From the NCBI GenBank assembly GCA_046299415.1, contig JBKBII010000009.1, forward strand, positions 77,213 to 141,212: a stretch of 64,000 nt of DNA, written 5' to 3'. The position numbers and the translations under genes are program-made. The notes beneath the pieces are model-generated. The model was not told the DNA's origin. It did not search any database and saw only the letters and a list, made by a program, of their open reading frames with translations. Origin of the DNA: JBKBII01 sp046299415. GTDB taxonomy: Bacteria > Pseudomonadota > Gammaproteobacteria > Ectothiorhodospirales > Ectothiorhodospiraceae. Every line of letters starts with the position of its first letter. Position 1 is the stretch's first letter. Shown in pieces: positions 10,182 to 18,098 of the stretch.

Positions 10182-11030
10182 TCAGGCGTCGAGGATTCCG
10201 GCGAGCAGAGGCGCGACACGCCGTTCGATGGCTTCGCGTTGAATCCTGCGAGCGTCGGCCGCAGACGCGTCGGCGGCGATGTCATTGTCTTCCCTTGTGT
10301 CCGCAGTCTTTGCGATACCGGACAGCGGTTGCCAACCAAGACCGTCGAGCAAGGCGTCGAAATGATCGAACAACAGCTCATCGCTCGATTGAACGGCGTA
10401 GAACTCCAGCAGGCCGCGGGCATTCATCAGTGTTTGCAAGCCGATTAGCAGGGCCCAGGGCCCGGTGCTTATGGCGCGGATGGTGTGGATCGAATAGGGG
10501 TGGCACGAGGCGTCGGTCGCAGCGGGTGGTTTGGTGCCGTGCCCGGATCGTGGGGCGATGGCGGGAATATCACCGCAGTCGATGGCGGCGATTACGAGTT
10601 GTTCGAGCATGTCGCCGATCGCGCTGCCGGCTTCGAGTACCTCTTGGCGGGCGCTTTCACTGGCGGCCGCCCAGACGACCTGTGTGGTTGTGTATTGACG
10701 TAGGCCAAAGCGCACGACATTGGTGCTTTTCAAACGATGATCGGCAAGTGCGAGCGCCATCATCTGATCCCGCGGGCGGGCAGGGATCGCCATGATTTGC
10801 TCAAAAACCCGTGTCTGTAAGCGTAGATCGCGGGCAGTCAATCCGAGCAGCAGATCTTCCTTTGAAGCGAAATGTTGGTAGATGGTCCCGGTTGAACAAC
10901 CAGAACGTCGGGCAATCGTCGCAATCTGGAGCGCGAGCAGGCCGTCGTGATTGAGCAGTGCGTCGGCCGCATCAAGAATCGACGTGCGGCGAGCGAGGCG
11001 TTCTGCGGCGTTGAGGGGAGGACGGGCCAT
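10182..11030 (-). CDS. TetR/AcrR-family transcriptional regulator
   Basis: Protein of 282 residues with a TetR DNA-binding domain at about 10-60: LDAADALL, then IATIARRSGCSTGTIYQHFASKEDLL, the classic helix-turn-helix with the YxHF motif. The remainder is a helical ligand-binding domain without subfamily signature. It contains a Pro/Ala/Ser-rich patch around 155-170 and a long charged C-terminal tail, and is larger than typical TetR proteins (about 200 residues). Its position directly upstream of, and co-directional with, the RND adaptor and pump genes suggests it represses them and responds to a pump substrate. ATG 11030 has only a weak ribosome binding site. Confidence 0.9.
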   Translation of the reverse strand: MARPPLNAAERLARRTSILDAADALLNHDGLLALQIATIARRSGCSTGTIYQHFASKEDLLLGLTARDLRLQTRVFEQIMAIPARPRDQMMALALADHRLKSTNVVRFGLRQYTTTQVVWAAASESARQEVLEAGSAIGDMLEQLVIAAIDCGDIPAIAPRSGHGTKPPAATDASCHPYSIHTIRAISTGPWALLIGLQTLMNARGLLEFYAVQSSDELLFDHFDALLDGLGWQPLSGIAKTADTREDNDIAADASAADARRIQREAIERRVAPLLAGILDA

Positions 11031-11712
11031 TTAGAGACTCGTGTTTGGTGTTGGGCGTCGGGATTGGCCCGATGCGGGATGGGTCTGTTCCGGGGCGCGG
11101 GCGTCGAGGGTGTTCGGCTAGAAAGTGTGGTGTATCGGTCCGATGAATTGACGCGTTCTGGTGAGGCGGGATTCGGTGAGTATCGAGAGGACCGCCCACG
11201 AAGCCTGTGGCAGGTCACCCGGGAGCAGTCAACACGCGTTGTCGCATGGTTTTGTTGCTTGCGCCTGTGATGGCAGAAACGCGAGAAGGGGTGGGCTTTT
11301 TTTAAAGTTGGCAATAATCGATTGGATCACTGAATTGATTGGGTTTCTGAATCAATTGGGTCTTTGAACCGATCGGGTCACTCAGGCGTTTTGGTGGTTT
11401 GGACGATCGCGCCCAAAGGGGAGTGGGCTCAACGGGAGTGGCGATGGGCCCGAGAGTCCTCGGCTGGGTCAAGATCCCGGTGCTGTTCGGTTGTTGGTCG
11501 GTGTGAAAGGTCGGTATCGATGCCCCATCGAATTATGAACCGTGTTCAAAATTGTTCAAGTGACCTGTATTTCTGGGATTGCGCACTGATGTCGAACGAT
11601 AGCCTCAAGCTGGACGAGCAGGTGTGGTTTGCCTCGCGTTGACAAAGAGGGGCAATCCAAGAAAAGGCAATCTGAATTGCGTATGGCGGGCGAGCGATCC
11701 GAGACTATCGGT
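11031..11712. other. Long intergenic region with a repeat array
   Basis: 682 bases upstream of tetR and downstream of the DUF1841 gene. It contains the 17-bp tandem repeats listed separately, a run of seven T at about 11297-11303, and a TTCAA-containing stretch near 11546-11560. No open frame in it shows domain features. Confidence 0.5.
11314..11381. repeat. Four imperfect 17-bp tandem repeats
   Basis: Four consecutive 17-base units start at 11314, 11331, 11348 and 11365. They share the pattern tgAATcgATtGGGTcac with a few substitutions each. Every unit contains an AATCGATT-like near-palindromic core. They lie about 285 bases upstream of the tetR start. They could be regulator binding sites in phase or a decayed tandem duplication. 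Confidence 0.75.
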
Positions 11713-12165
11713 TCAGACGAGCTTTTTGATGCAGTCGAAGTAGGCCTGCTCGTCGGGCATCGTGCCTACACGTTGCGCCTCCCACAGCGCGAGACCCAGG
11801 CACTCGATCATCCGGTGCTCGCCTTCGAGATGCCCAAGACGCTGACTCAGGCGATGGTGAAAGGCACGTATTCCGGCGGGGCGATCGGTCGCGACTTGTT
11901 CGCGAATGCTGAGGTGCATCGCGAGATGCAGAAACGGGTTGCTTTGGCCTGCCTCGGGCGGAAACTCGGCAGCAAGCGCACGGTCCCGGTCAGCAAGCAG
12001 CGCATGGTACTCCGGGTGTTCTCGGATGACGGTCGCGATCGCCTGCTGCAAGGCGTCTAGCGGCTGCTCTGCGGCGGATGTCGCGTGTGGATGCTTCGGA
12101 TTCTCGGGCAGCCGCGCAAAAACATCCAAAAATTGCTGACGCATCTGTAGTCGATCGCCGTACAT
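11713..12165 (-). CDS. DUF1841 family protein
   Basis: A 150-residue protein resembling the proteobacterial DUF1841 family: start MYGDRLQMRQQFLDVFARL, then QQAIATVIREHPEYHALL, and the conserved NPFLHLAMHLSIREQVATDRP block followed by the LGHLEGEHRMIECLGLALWEAQR helix. It appears soluble and all-helical, and no function is established. ATG 12165 is used although the frame is open further upstream, because the family begins there and the upstream part overlaps nth. The start lies eight bases after the nth stop, so the two genes are almost certainly co-transcribed; DUF1841 genes are often found next to nth in gammaproteobacteria. Confidence 0.88.
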   Translation of the reverse strand: MYGDRLQMRQQFLDVFARLPENPKHPHATSAAEQPLDALQQAIATVIREHPEYHALLADRDRALAAEFPPEAGQSNPFLHLAMHLSIREQVATDRPAGIRAFHHRLSQRLGHLEGEHRMIECLGLALWEAQRVGTMPDEQAYFDCIKKLV

Positions 12166-12173
12166 GATGTACC

Positions 12174-12902
12174 TCAGGCTGGTTTGGCAGCGGCTTTGCG
12201 CGTGCGATAGGAGCGGCGCGGCGGTGAGCAGGCTTTCGGTTGCGCTGATCGGGCCAGGGTAGACGCGGGATCGGGTGATTTGTTGCGGTATTCGCACAGG
12301 TCTTCGATCGTGCACCGCCAGCATTCAGGACGTCGTGCCTTGCAGGTGTAGCGTCCGTGCAGAATCAACCAGTGGTGGGCGTCGAGCCGGAATTCTCTGG
12401 GTGTCCAGCGGGTCAGCCGATCTTCGACCTCGTTGACCGTTTTGCCGGTGGCAAGCCGGGTGCGGTTGGCAACCCGGAAGATGTGCGTGTCGACGGCAAT
12501 GACCGGTTGCCGAAAGGCTGTGTTAAGAACGACATTTGCGGTTTTGCGGCCAACGCCGGGCAGGCGCTCGAGCGCCTCACGGTTGGCGGGCACTTCACCG
12601 TCGTGTTCGTCGATTAGGATTTGGCAGGTGGCGAGCAGATTTTTTGCCTTTGCGTTGAACAGACCGATGGTCTTGATGCAGTTCCTGACTTTGTCGAGTC
12701 CGAGATCAAGGATGGCGCGGGGCGAGTTGGCAAGCGGGAACAGGCGCGCGGTGGCCAGGTTGACAGAGACGTCGGTGGCCTGCGCGGACAACATGACCGC
12801 GACGAGAAGCTCGAACGTCGATTGATAGTTCAGCTCGGTTTTGGGTGCCGGGTTTTCGGCCTGAAGCCGGGCAAAGATTTCGCGGCGCTTGGCATTGTTC
12901 AT
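12174..12902 (-). CDS. nth: Endonuclease III (Nth)
   Basis: Bifunctional DNA glycosylase/AP lyase that removes oxidised pyrimidines. The helix-hairpin-helix LPGVGRKTANVVL carries catalytic Lys120, and VDTHIFRV carries Asp138. The C-terminal iron-sulfur loop has Cys187, Cys194, Cys197 and Cys203, with spacing identical to E. coli. The protein is 242 residues long, about 30 longer than E. coli Nth because of a Ser/Arg/Lys-rich tail after the cluster. ATG 12902 begins the usual MNNAKRREIFARL. In E. coli nth ends the rsxABCDGE operon; here a solitary rsxE and a small unknown gene precede it. Confidence 0.97.
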   Translation of the reverse strand: MNNAKRREIFARLQAENPAPKTELNYQSTFELLVAVMLSAQATDVSVNLATARLFPLANSPRAILDLGLDKVRNCIKTIGLFNAKAKNLLATCQILIDEHDGEVPANREALERLPGVGRKTANVVLNTAFRQPVIAVDTHIFRVANRTRLATGKTVNEVEDRLTRWTPREFRLDAHHWLILHGRYTCKARRPECWRCTIEDLCEYRNKSPDPASTLARSAQPKACSPPRRSYRTRKAAAKPA

Positions 12903-13021
12903 CCAGTCGAGTCTCGGGCTGGACGTCGGTGTGCGACTAATGGCATCGACGACATAAACGCAGAGGCCGGACGTCGATCAGATCGACTCCGGCCCCGAGT
13001 GCGTTGCTTGGTTGGCGAGTG

Positions 13022-13459
13022 TCAAACGTGACGATACAGACCGACGTCTGGTGAGGCTGGACGTGGGTTGGCTTCGAGGTCCTGCTTGAGCTCGTCGATC
13101 AGGTGGTGGTGATCGTCGGCCAATTTGTGCATTTGTTCTTCGCTGAGCTTGGGAAAGATCAGGTTCGAGATGAAAGAACCGAGCTCGTCGAGCGTGATGG
13201 CCCAGTGCTTGCCGTTCAGATGGAAACTGTGCTTCGCATGCGTGCCCATCGGGTAGTGGCTGAATTTGAAGCCCATCGTTGCCGAGAGATCGCTGTCGTT
13301 TTCGACATAGCTCTTGGCCCAGTCGTACCACCACTTGTAGTAGCTTTCTTGCTGCGTTTCGCCAAAGCCGTGCAGTTCGAAGAACGCGGCGATCGTGCCG
13401 CGTGGGGCGAGGCCATAACGCGAGCCACGTTTGTGTCCGAAAGGAAAATGTCCAGCCAT
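13022..13459 (-). CDS. Conserved-looking hypothetical protein
   Basis: I do not recognise this 145-residue soluble protein. It starts MAGHFPFGHKRGSRYGLAPRG and is rich in aromatic residues and histidine (YYKWWYDWAKSYVEND, FKFSHYPMGTHAKHSFHL). It ends in a charged helix with DDHHHLIDELKQDLE. The start at ATG 13459 is supported by a strong GAGGAG about eight bases upstream; the frame extends upstream to 13576 without support. It sits between rsxE and nth on the same strand, 256 bases after rsxE and 119 before nth, so it may share their transcript. The histidines could bind metal, but that is speculation. Confidence 0.72.
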   Translation of the reverse strand: MAGHFPFGHKRGSRYGLAPRGTIAAFFELHGFGETQQESYYKWWYDWAKSYVENDSDLSATMGFKFSHYPMGTHAKHSFHLNGKHWAITLDELGSFISNLIFPKLSEEQMHKLADDHHHLIDELKQDLEANPRPASPDVGLYRHV

Positions 13460-13715
13460 CAGCTTGTGCTCCTCGAGGGATCCGCGATTGAGTTGCGACG
13501 GATTCAGTTGCCGGGTGCGCCTCGCTATGCGGGGCAGGGGAAACAAACTCTGCGCGGCGGCGCGAGCTGGTTTCATTGAGCGCGCGACAGTCTACCTGCG
13601 CAGGCCGTGGTTTCAAGCAGGCCGCGAGCTTTTGGGTGGTCATGCAGAGCTCGGTACTGCCTTTTTTTGACCATTTTTGGGGTGTCCGTGCGGCTCGGAG
13701 TGCGTTGGTGTCACT

Positions 13716-14420
13716 TCAGGCCGTTTCGGTAAGTTTTGCGGAGGGTGAGCCAGCGCGCTGGAACTCAGCCTTGAGACGGGCCTCGAGCCAGCGGTCGATG
13801 CCGTTCTTGATGGCGATGAGTAGACCCATCGCCATGAACGCGCCCGGTGGCAACAGCGCCAGCAGGAATCCCCCTTGATCGCCCGTCAACGTGATCGTCC
13901 ATGTGCGGGCGATATCACCAAACAGGAGATGCGCGTTGGCGAGTAACGTGCCCTGTCCGAGCAGTTCGCGGAAGCCGCCGAGAACGATCAGCACAGCCGA
14001 GAACCCGAGACCCATCATTAGGCCGTCGAACATCGACGGGAGGATCGGGTTACGCGATGCGAAGGCTTCGGCGCGGGCGATGATCGCGCAGTTGGTGACA
14101 ATCAACGGGATGAAAATACCGAGAATGAGATAGAGCTCGTAGAGATAGGCGCTCATGAGCAACTCGATCGCGGTGACTGTCGACGCGATGATGAGGACAA
14201 AAATCGGGATGCGAATTTCGGGTCGCAGGCCATGACGCATCGAGGCCACGAGGCCGTTGGAGACGACGAGGGTCAGCGTAGTGGCAAGGGCGAGGCCGAC
14301 CGCGTTGATCACTGAGTTTGTGATCGCGAGGAGTGGGCACAGGCCGAGTAGCTGCACAAGCCCCGGGTTGTTGATCCACAGGCCGTCGCGGGCGATGGCA
14401 CTCAGGCTTGAGCTGCTCAT
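13716..14420 (-). CDS. rsxE: Electron transport complex subunit RsxE/RnfE
   Basis: Integral membrane subunit of the Rnf/Rsx ion-translocating ferredoxin:NAD oxidoreductase, 234 residues with about six membrane helices. Family signatures are IARDGLWINNPGLVQLLGLCPLLAITNS at the N-terminus, IPIFVLIIASTVTAIELLM, and the loop TNCAIIARAEAFASRNP with its conserved cysteine, which in RnfE belongs to the membrane-embedded cluster region. ATG 14420 has an AGAGGA binding site. The rest of the complex (A, B, C, D, G) is not adjacent or anywhere in the window. This is unusual because in enterobacteria all six genes precede nth. The other subunits may lie elsewhere, or the gene may be an orphan. Confidence 0.92.
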   Translation of the reverse strand: MSSSSLSAIARDGLWINNPGLVQLLGLCPLLAITNSVINAVGLALATTLTLVVSNGLVASMRHGLRPEIRIPIFVLIIASTVTAIELLMSAYLYELYLILGIFIPLIVTNCAIIARAEAFASRNPILPSMFDGLMMGLGFSAVLIVLGGFRELLGQGTLLANAHLLFGDIARTWTITLTGDQGGFLLALLPPGAFMAMGLLIAIKNGIDRWLEARLKAEFQRAGSPSAKLTETA

Positions 14421-14821
14421 GATTTCGATCCTCTGCGGGGCACCGACGTTTTGATCGGCTGGGCCGGTGGCCGAAAGGGTGTCTGCGGCGCCGTAATGTC
14501 CGGGCGGCTTTGTGGTGATGCTGACGATCAAGGCCGGACCGGCCGTTTATTTGCGCTCGTTATTTATCGGGGCCTGTTACCGAGGGCTCTTGCTTTGGGC
14601 TCGTCAGCGATTGCCGTCGGTGGAAATCGTTTGCGACAGTTGTCTGTGTTTCCGGTTGAAGTTGGCAGCCGGATTCAGTCGCTGAGCTTTGCACCGGGTG
14701 CTCGCAGCGATGTGAAGGCTGCCCAGCGCGCGAGCTTGTTTGTTGGTTCTAACCCGGCCGTCGAACCAGACGCTGACGGCGCTTGATCGATCGGAGACCA
14801 CGCCCCTTCTGCGGGGCTTCC
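14421..14821. other. Intergenic, no supported gene
   Basis: 401 bases separate the rsxE start from the stop of the next minus-strand gene. Apart from a small hairpin at 14802-14817 I see no gene or clear regulatory element; rsxE presumably has its promoter here. Confidence 0.4.
14802..14817 (-). terminator. Possible weak hairpin terminator
   Basis: GCCCC and GGGGC arms around a six-base loop lie directly after the stop codon of the 92-residue gene. There is no U-tract after the stem, so intrinsic termination is doubtful. Confidence 0.3.
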
Positions 14822-15100
14822 TCAGTGTGCGTGGTGACCTTGGTGCATGAACACGACGCCGTCGAGAGAGGGCAGCGGGATTTCGATTGGGCTCATGTAA
14901 TAAGTCGTTTTGAGATCGGGTGAGAGCCGTTCGGTGAGCCGAACTCGATACTGGGTGTCACCGGGCTTTCTGGGTAGCAGAACGCCGAAGTAGGGCTGCC
15001 CATCGTGGGTGAGCCGAATCGGGTGACGTTTTTCTTCCAGGTGGAAGTTGTAGGTGATGTTCTTGGGGTAGCTGAGGGCGGACTCGGAAAAGCCGGTCAT
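14822..15100 (-). CDS. Small hypothetical protein with His-rich C-terminus
   Basis: A 92-residue protein not assigned to a family. It begins MTGFSESALSYPKNITYNFH, is predicted largely beta, and ends in HQGHHAH. Start ATG 15100 is supported by AGGGAA upstream. The same-strand neighbour upstream is the photolyase gene (stop 15252), so it could be the last gene of that unit or a separate one. Codon use looks like its neighbours, and the translation has no low-complexity shadow look, which is why I keep it. The terminal histidines might bind a metal. Confidence 0.62.
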   Translation of the reverse strand: MTGFSESALSYPKNITYNFHLEEKRHPIRLTHDGQPYFGVLLPRKPGDTQYRVRLTERLSPDLKTTYYMSPIEIPLPSLDGVVFMHQGHHAH

Positions 15101-15251
15101 GACAAGTTCCCTGAGGTGGAGGTGTTGGGGCGGGATGGCACAGCGCGTCTTGGCGAGTTGTTTTGCGCGCGAGCATGACTCCAAGGCTCGGTGTCATCGG
15201 TTTACCGCGCGTCGGCGAGGCTTGCGCTGTTTTGAATAGGTCGATGTTGTC

Positions 15252-16754
15252 TCAAGCCGATTCTTTTTTGAGTGCTTCGAAGGCCATGAGGGCTTCGTTG
15301 CGTGATGTTTTGAGGTCGACGACTGGACGCGGATAGTGCCGTGGCTCGAGGTGTTTCGACAAGTGGGCAGGATCGTGGCGGTATTTCACCGGTGCCGCTT
15401 TGAGCTCTGGCAGGTGTTGCGTGATGTAGGCGTTGTCCGGGTCGAACTTTTCACTTTGCAGCAGCGGATTGAAGATACGAAAGTAGGGCGCGGCGTCGGC
15501 GCCGCTGCCACCGGCCCATTGCCAGCCAAGCGTATTGGCGGCGAGGTCGGCATCGACCAAAGTGTCCCAAAACCACCGCGCGCCAGTCTGCCATGGGAGG
15601 CGGAGGTTCTTGGTCAGGAATGATCCGACAACCATGCGCGCGCGGTTGTGCATCCAGCCGGTGGTCCAGAGCTCACGCATGGCGGCGTCGACGATCGGGA
15701 TGCCCGTGCAGCCGCGTTGCCAGGCTTGCAGCAGTTTGTTGTCCGGGTCGGCGCGCCAGTCGAAGTCTTTGAAACGGGGGTTCAGCGGCTCGTCGGGCGT
15801 GTGCGGGAAGTGATAGAGCACATGATGCGCAAACTCTCTCCAGCCGAGCTCGCGGAAAAAGGCTTCGGCCTCTTCGGCGAGGTTTAGATCATTCTCGCGC
15901 AGGACGTTGACGATCTGGCGCGGACCGATCTCACCAAAATGCAGGTGAGGGGATAGGCGCGACGTGCCGGGTTGATCAGGCCGCTCTCTGGCCGTGGCGT
16001 AGCGCACAATCGGAAGATCCTTGGTGCTGCTTTGACTGTTTCGCGACGAGCCTTTGACGAAGGCCATCAGGCGCGCGTATGCGCCGTCTTCGCCGGGTTG
16101 CCAGTGGTTGAGCCAGTCGTCAGCCCAGTCGCGATCGGGGAGCAGGGCCAGATCATCAAGGTGCAAGGGCTGCGGGGCTTTTTCACCAAGCATTGCGGGA
16201 TGCAGTTGTTTGGGGGCGTCGCACAGGCGCTCGTCAAAGCCCTGACGTTTGGCCGCGCGCCAGAACGGTGAAAATACTTTGTAGGGATCGCCATTTTGGG
16301 TTTGAAGCGACCATGGCTCGACGAGCAGGGCCGCATTGAAAGAGCGGACTTCGATGCCGCGTTCGCGGAGGACTTGCTTGATGCTGCGGTCGCGTTCAAT
16401 GGCCTGCGGTTCGTAGGTTCGATTCCAGGTAACGAGGCTGGCTCCAGTGGCTTCGATCAGCGCTGTGAGGGTGGCGGCGCTGTCTCCTTTGAAGCAATGC
16501 AGCTCGCCGCCACGGTCCGCGATGGCGCGGATTAGGGCGGCAAGCGAGTGATGAAGCCACCAGTTCGACGCGGCGCCTGGCGCCCATGGCGCGAGCTCTT
16601 CCGGTGCATGGATGTAGACGATGAGGGTTTTGCGTGCGTTCGCACAGGCGGCAGCGAGCGCTGGATTGTCGTCGAGTCGAAGGTCTCGGCGCAGCCATAC
16701 GATCGCGGTATCGTGTATCGCTCGTGCGTCTGATGGCGTGGCGTCGTCGGACAT
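15252..16754 (-). CDS. phrB: Deoxyribodipyrimidine photolyase, class I CPD type (PhrB)
   Basis: Light-driven FAD enzyme that splits cyclobutane pyrimidine dimers in DNA; 500 residues, slightly longer than E. coli PhrB. The N-terminal alpha/beta antenna domain starts IVWLRRDLRLDDNPAL. The C-terminal FAD domain has TSRLSPHLHFGEI, GWREFAHH, GIPIVDAAMRELWTTGWMHNR and DLAANTLGWQWAGGSG. It therefore keeps the proximal electron-transfer tryptophan, the flavin-facing Asn and the DNA-binding surface. ATG 16754 is chosen with only a weak binding site. It lies at the 3' side of a minus-strand block with an SDR gene, an iron-sulfur cryptochrome and a LitR-like regulator, which suggests light-induced expression. 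Confidence 0.96.
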   Translation of the reverse strand: MSDDATPSDARAIHDTAIVWLRRDLRLDDNPALAAACANARKTLIVYIHAPEELAPWAPGAASNWWLHHSLAALIRAIADRGGELHCFKGDSAATLTALIEATGASLVTWNRTYEPQAIERDRSIKQVLRERGIEVRSFNAALLVEPWSLQTQNGDPYKVFSPFWRAAKRQGFDERLCDAPKQLHPAMLGEKAPQPLHLDDLALLPDRDWADDWLNHWQPGEDGAYARLMAFVKGSSRNSQSSTKDLPIVRYATARERPDQPGTSRLSPHLHFGEIGPRQIVNVLRENDLNLAEEAEAFFRELGWREFAHHVLYHFPHTPDEPLNPRFKDFDWRADPDNKLLQAWQRGCTGIPIVDAAMRELWTTGWMHNRARMVVGSFLTKNLRLPWQTGARWFWDTLVDADLAANTLGWQWAGGSGADAAPYFRIFNPLLQSEKFDPDNAYITQHLPELKAAPVKYRHDPAHLSKHLEPRHYPRPVVDLKTSRNEALMAFEALKKESA

Positions 16755-17063
16755 TGTCGAGGTCTACCCTTTGTTGGAGAAACGCCAAATCGATGGCTGC
16801 GTGAGCGCAGGTTTTGGCACGGTGCCCGATCGCTGTGGCGACGATGGCTATCGCAACGATGAAGGAGGTCTCGCGCCTCGTGCTCGAGGCGCCCAGCGTC
16901 ACGACACACGCGCGTTCTTTTGACTTTTTTGATTTGGATCGACGCGCCAGTCATCAAAAAGACAAATCGGGCGTCCTCGATGGACATCAAAGCGATGGCG
17001 GCGAGGATATCGTCTGTCGGCATGACCTCCGCGTACCTTGCTTGGTCTCGTGAAGGTTGCCGC
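16755..17063. other. Intergenic, no supported gene
   Basis: 309 bases between the SDR stop and the phrB start, both minus strand. A possible small minus frame (MPTDDILAAIALMSIEDA at about 17018) has no ribosome binding site and runs into an implausible basic tail, so I do not call it. Confidence 0.4.
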
Positions 17064-17843
17064 TCAGGTGCGTGTGCGCGCTGGAAGCAGCGGGCGAATA
17101 TGAGTGAAGCCGCCGTCGCAGGCAAGGATTTCACCCGTCATCCAGCTGGCATCGAGCAAGAGGAATTCGGCCAGCCGTGCTTGATCGTCGGCTTGACCGT
17201 AGCGCCCCAATGGATATTGGGCGGTTATCGCGGCCTCGGCCTGGGCATTGGCGAATAGGCGTTCGGTGGCGCCCGTCCGCGTGAGCCCCGGCGCGATGGC
17301 GTTGACGCGTAATCCTTGGGAAGCATAAGTGGCGGCCGTCGCCGCAACGAGCGCGGCGACGGCGCCTTTGGCCATGGCGATGGCCTCGTGGTTGGGGACG
17401 CCGATCGCGGCGACGACCGACGAAAACAGTACCGCTGCCCCGGCAGGCGTGTCTTCGTCAGCGGCTTTAACTCGCGCGGCCGTCCACGCCCTTAGGGTAA
17501 AAAAGGCGCTGTCGGCGTTGGCGGCCATGGCGGCGCGGTATTGGGTTTCGGTGGTGCGATGCAAAGGCGCAAGCAGAGTGGATCCCGCGGCGTGAACCAG
17601 GCCAGCAGGGGTGCTGCCGAATGCTGCGGTCGCTGCTTGAATGGCGTGTTGAGCGCCGGCTTCAGTCGAGACGTCGGCCTCAATAATGCAATCGTCCGCC
17701 CCGGCGCGTTCGTGCAAGACGTCCACGTCGCGCGCGACGAGTGCAAGGCGATGGCCGCGCTGATGAAGTCGCTCGATCAATGCGCCGGCAACGCCACCCG
17801 TGGCGCCAGTGATGAGAATGTCGATGGCGGCGGGTTGGTTCAT
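17064..17843 (-). CDS. Short-chain dehydrogenase/reductase family protein lacking the active-site Tyr
   Basis: A 259-residue Rossmann protein of the SDR family. The nucleotide-binding glycine motif is TGATGGVAG (12-20) and the NAG-like motif is LVHAAG. Active-site serines lie in LFSSVVA (Ser141/142), and RVNAIAPGLTRT and ILACDGGF are typical of classical SDRs. The YxxxK motif is degenerate: Lys159 is present, but the position four before it is Ile155 in HEAIAMAKG. A conventional reductase mechanism therefore looks impaired. AGGAG precedes ATG 17843. SDR genes of this kind are frequent companions of photolyase/cryptochrome genes in LitR regulons, which its position between two such genes fits. 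Confidence 0.88.
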   Translation of the reverse strand: MNQPAAIDILITGATGGVAGALIERLHQRGHRLALVARDVDVLHERAGADDCIIEADVSTEAGAQHAIQAATAAFGSTPAGLVHAAGSTLLAPLHRTTETQYRAAMAANADSAFFTLRAWTAARVKAADEDTPAGAAVLFSSVVAAIGVPNHEAIAMAKGAVAALVAATAATYASQGLRVNAIAPGLTRTGATERLFANAQAEAAITAQYPLGRYGQADDQARLAEFLLLDASWMTGEILACDGGFTHIRPLLPARTRT

Positions 17844-17945
17844 CTGGCAGGTCTCCTGGGGCTGTCGTGGCCGTCTCGGGCCGCTGAGGGTAAAGATCCG
17901 AGGTAGGTTGATTTAGTTCGAAGTTATTGCGGGTTCGTTCAGTAT

Positions 17946-17955
17946 GTTGTGCAAC
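17946..17955. promoter_or_regulatory. GTTG-N2-CAAC near-palindrome upstream of the SDR gene
   Basis: GTTGTGCAAC lies about 100 bases upstream of the SDR start in the 255-base gap before it. On the minus strand the same bases give TTGCAC, a poor -35 match. It loosely resembles the dyad before the litR-like gene, so it may be an operator; support is weak. Confidence 0.25.
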
Positions 17956-18098
17956 ACCGTAGTGGCTGCACTCAACCGACGCTCGATTGTTCTCGACCGT
18001 TTTTTGCTCGCAGTGTTGCATTGCAGGCGTTGCCGCGCCGCTGATCGTGGCGCCCCCGGAAGTGGACTCGCGTCGATAGAGGTGGGTGGCGATCGGAT

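Noticed and set aside
11314..11381. Plasmid-type iterons or replication origin
   Set aside because: Spacing is iteron-like, but there is no rep gene, DnaA box cluster or AT-rich segment nearby.
16532..17134. 200-residue minus frame overlapping phrB and the SDR gap
   Set aside because: Most of it is in another frame of phrB; the upstream part has no ribosome binding site or family resemblance.
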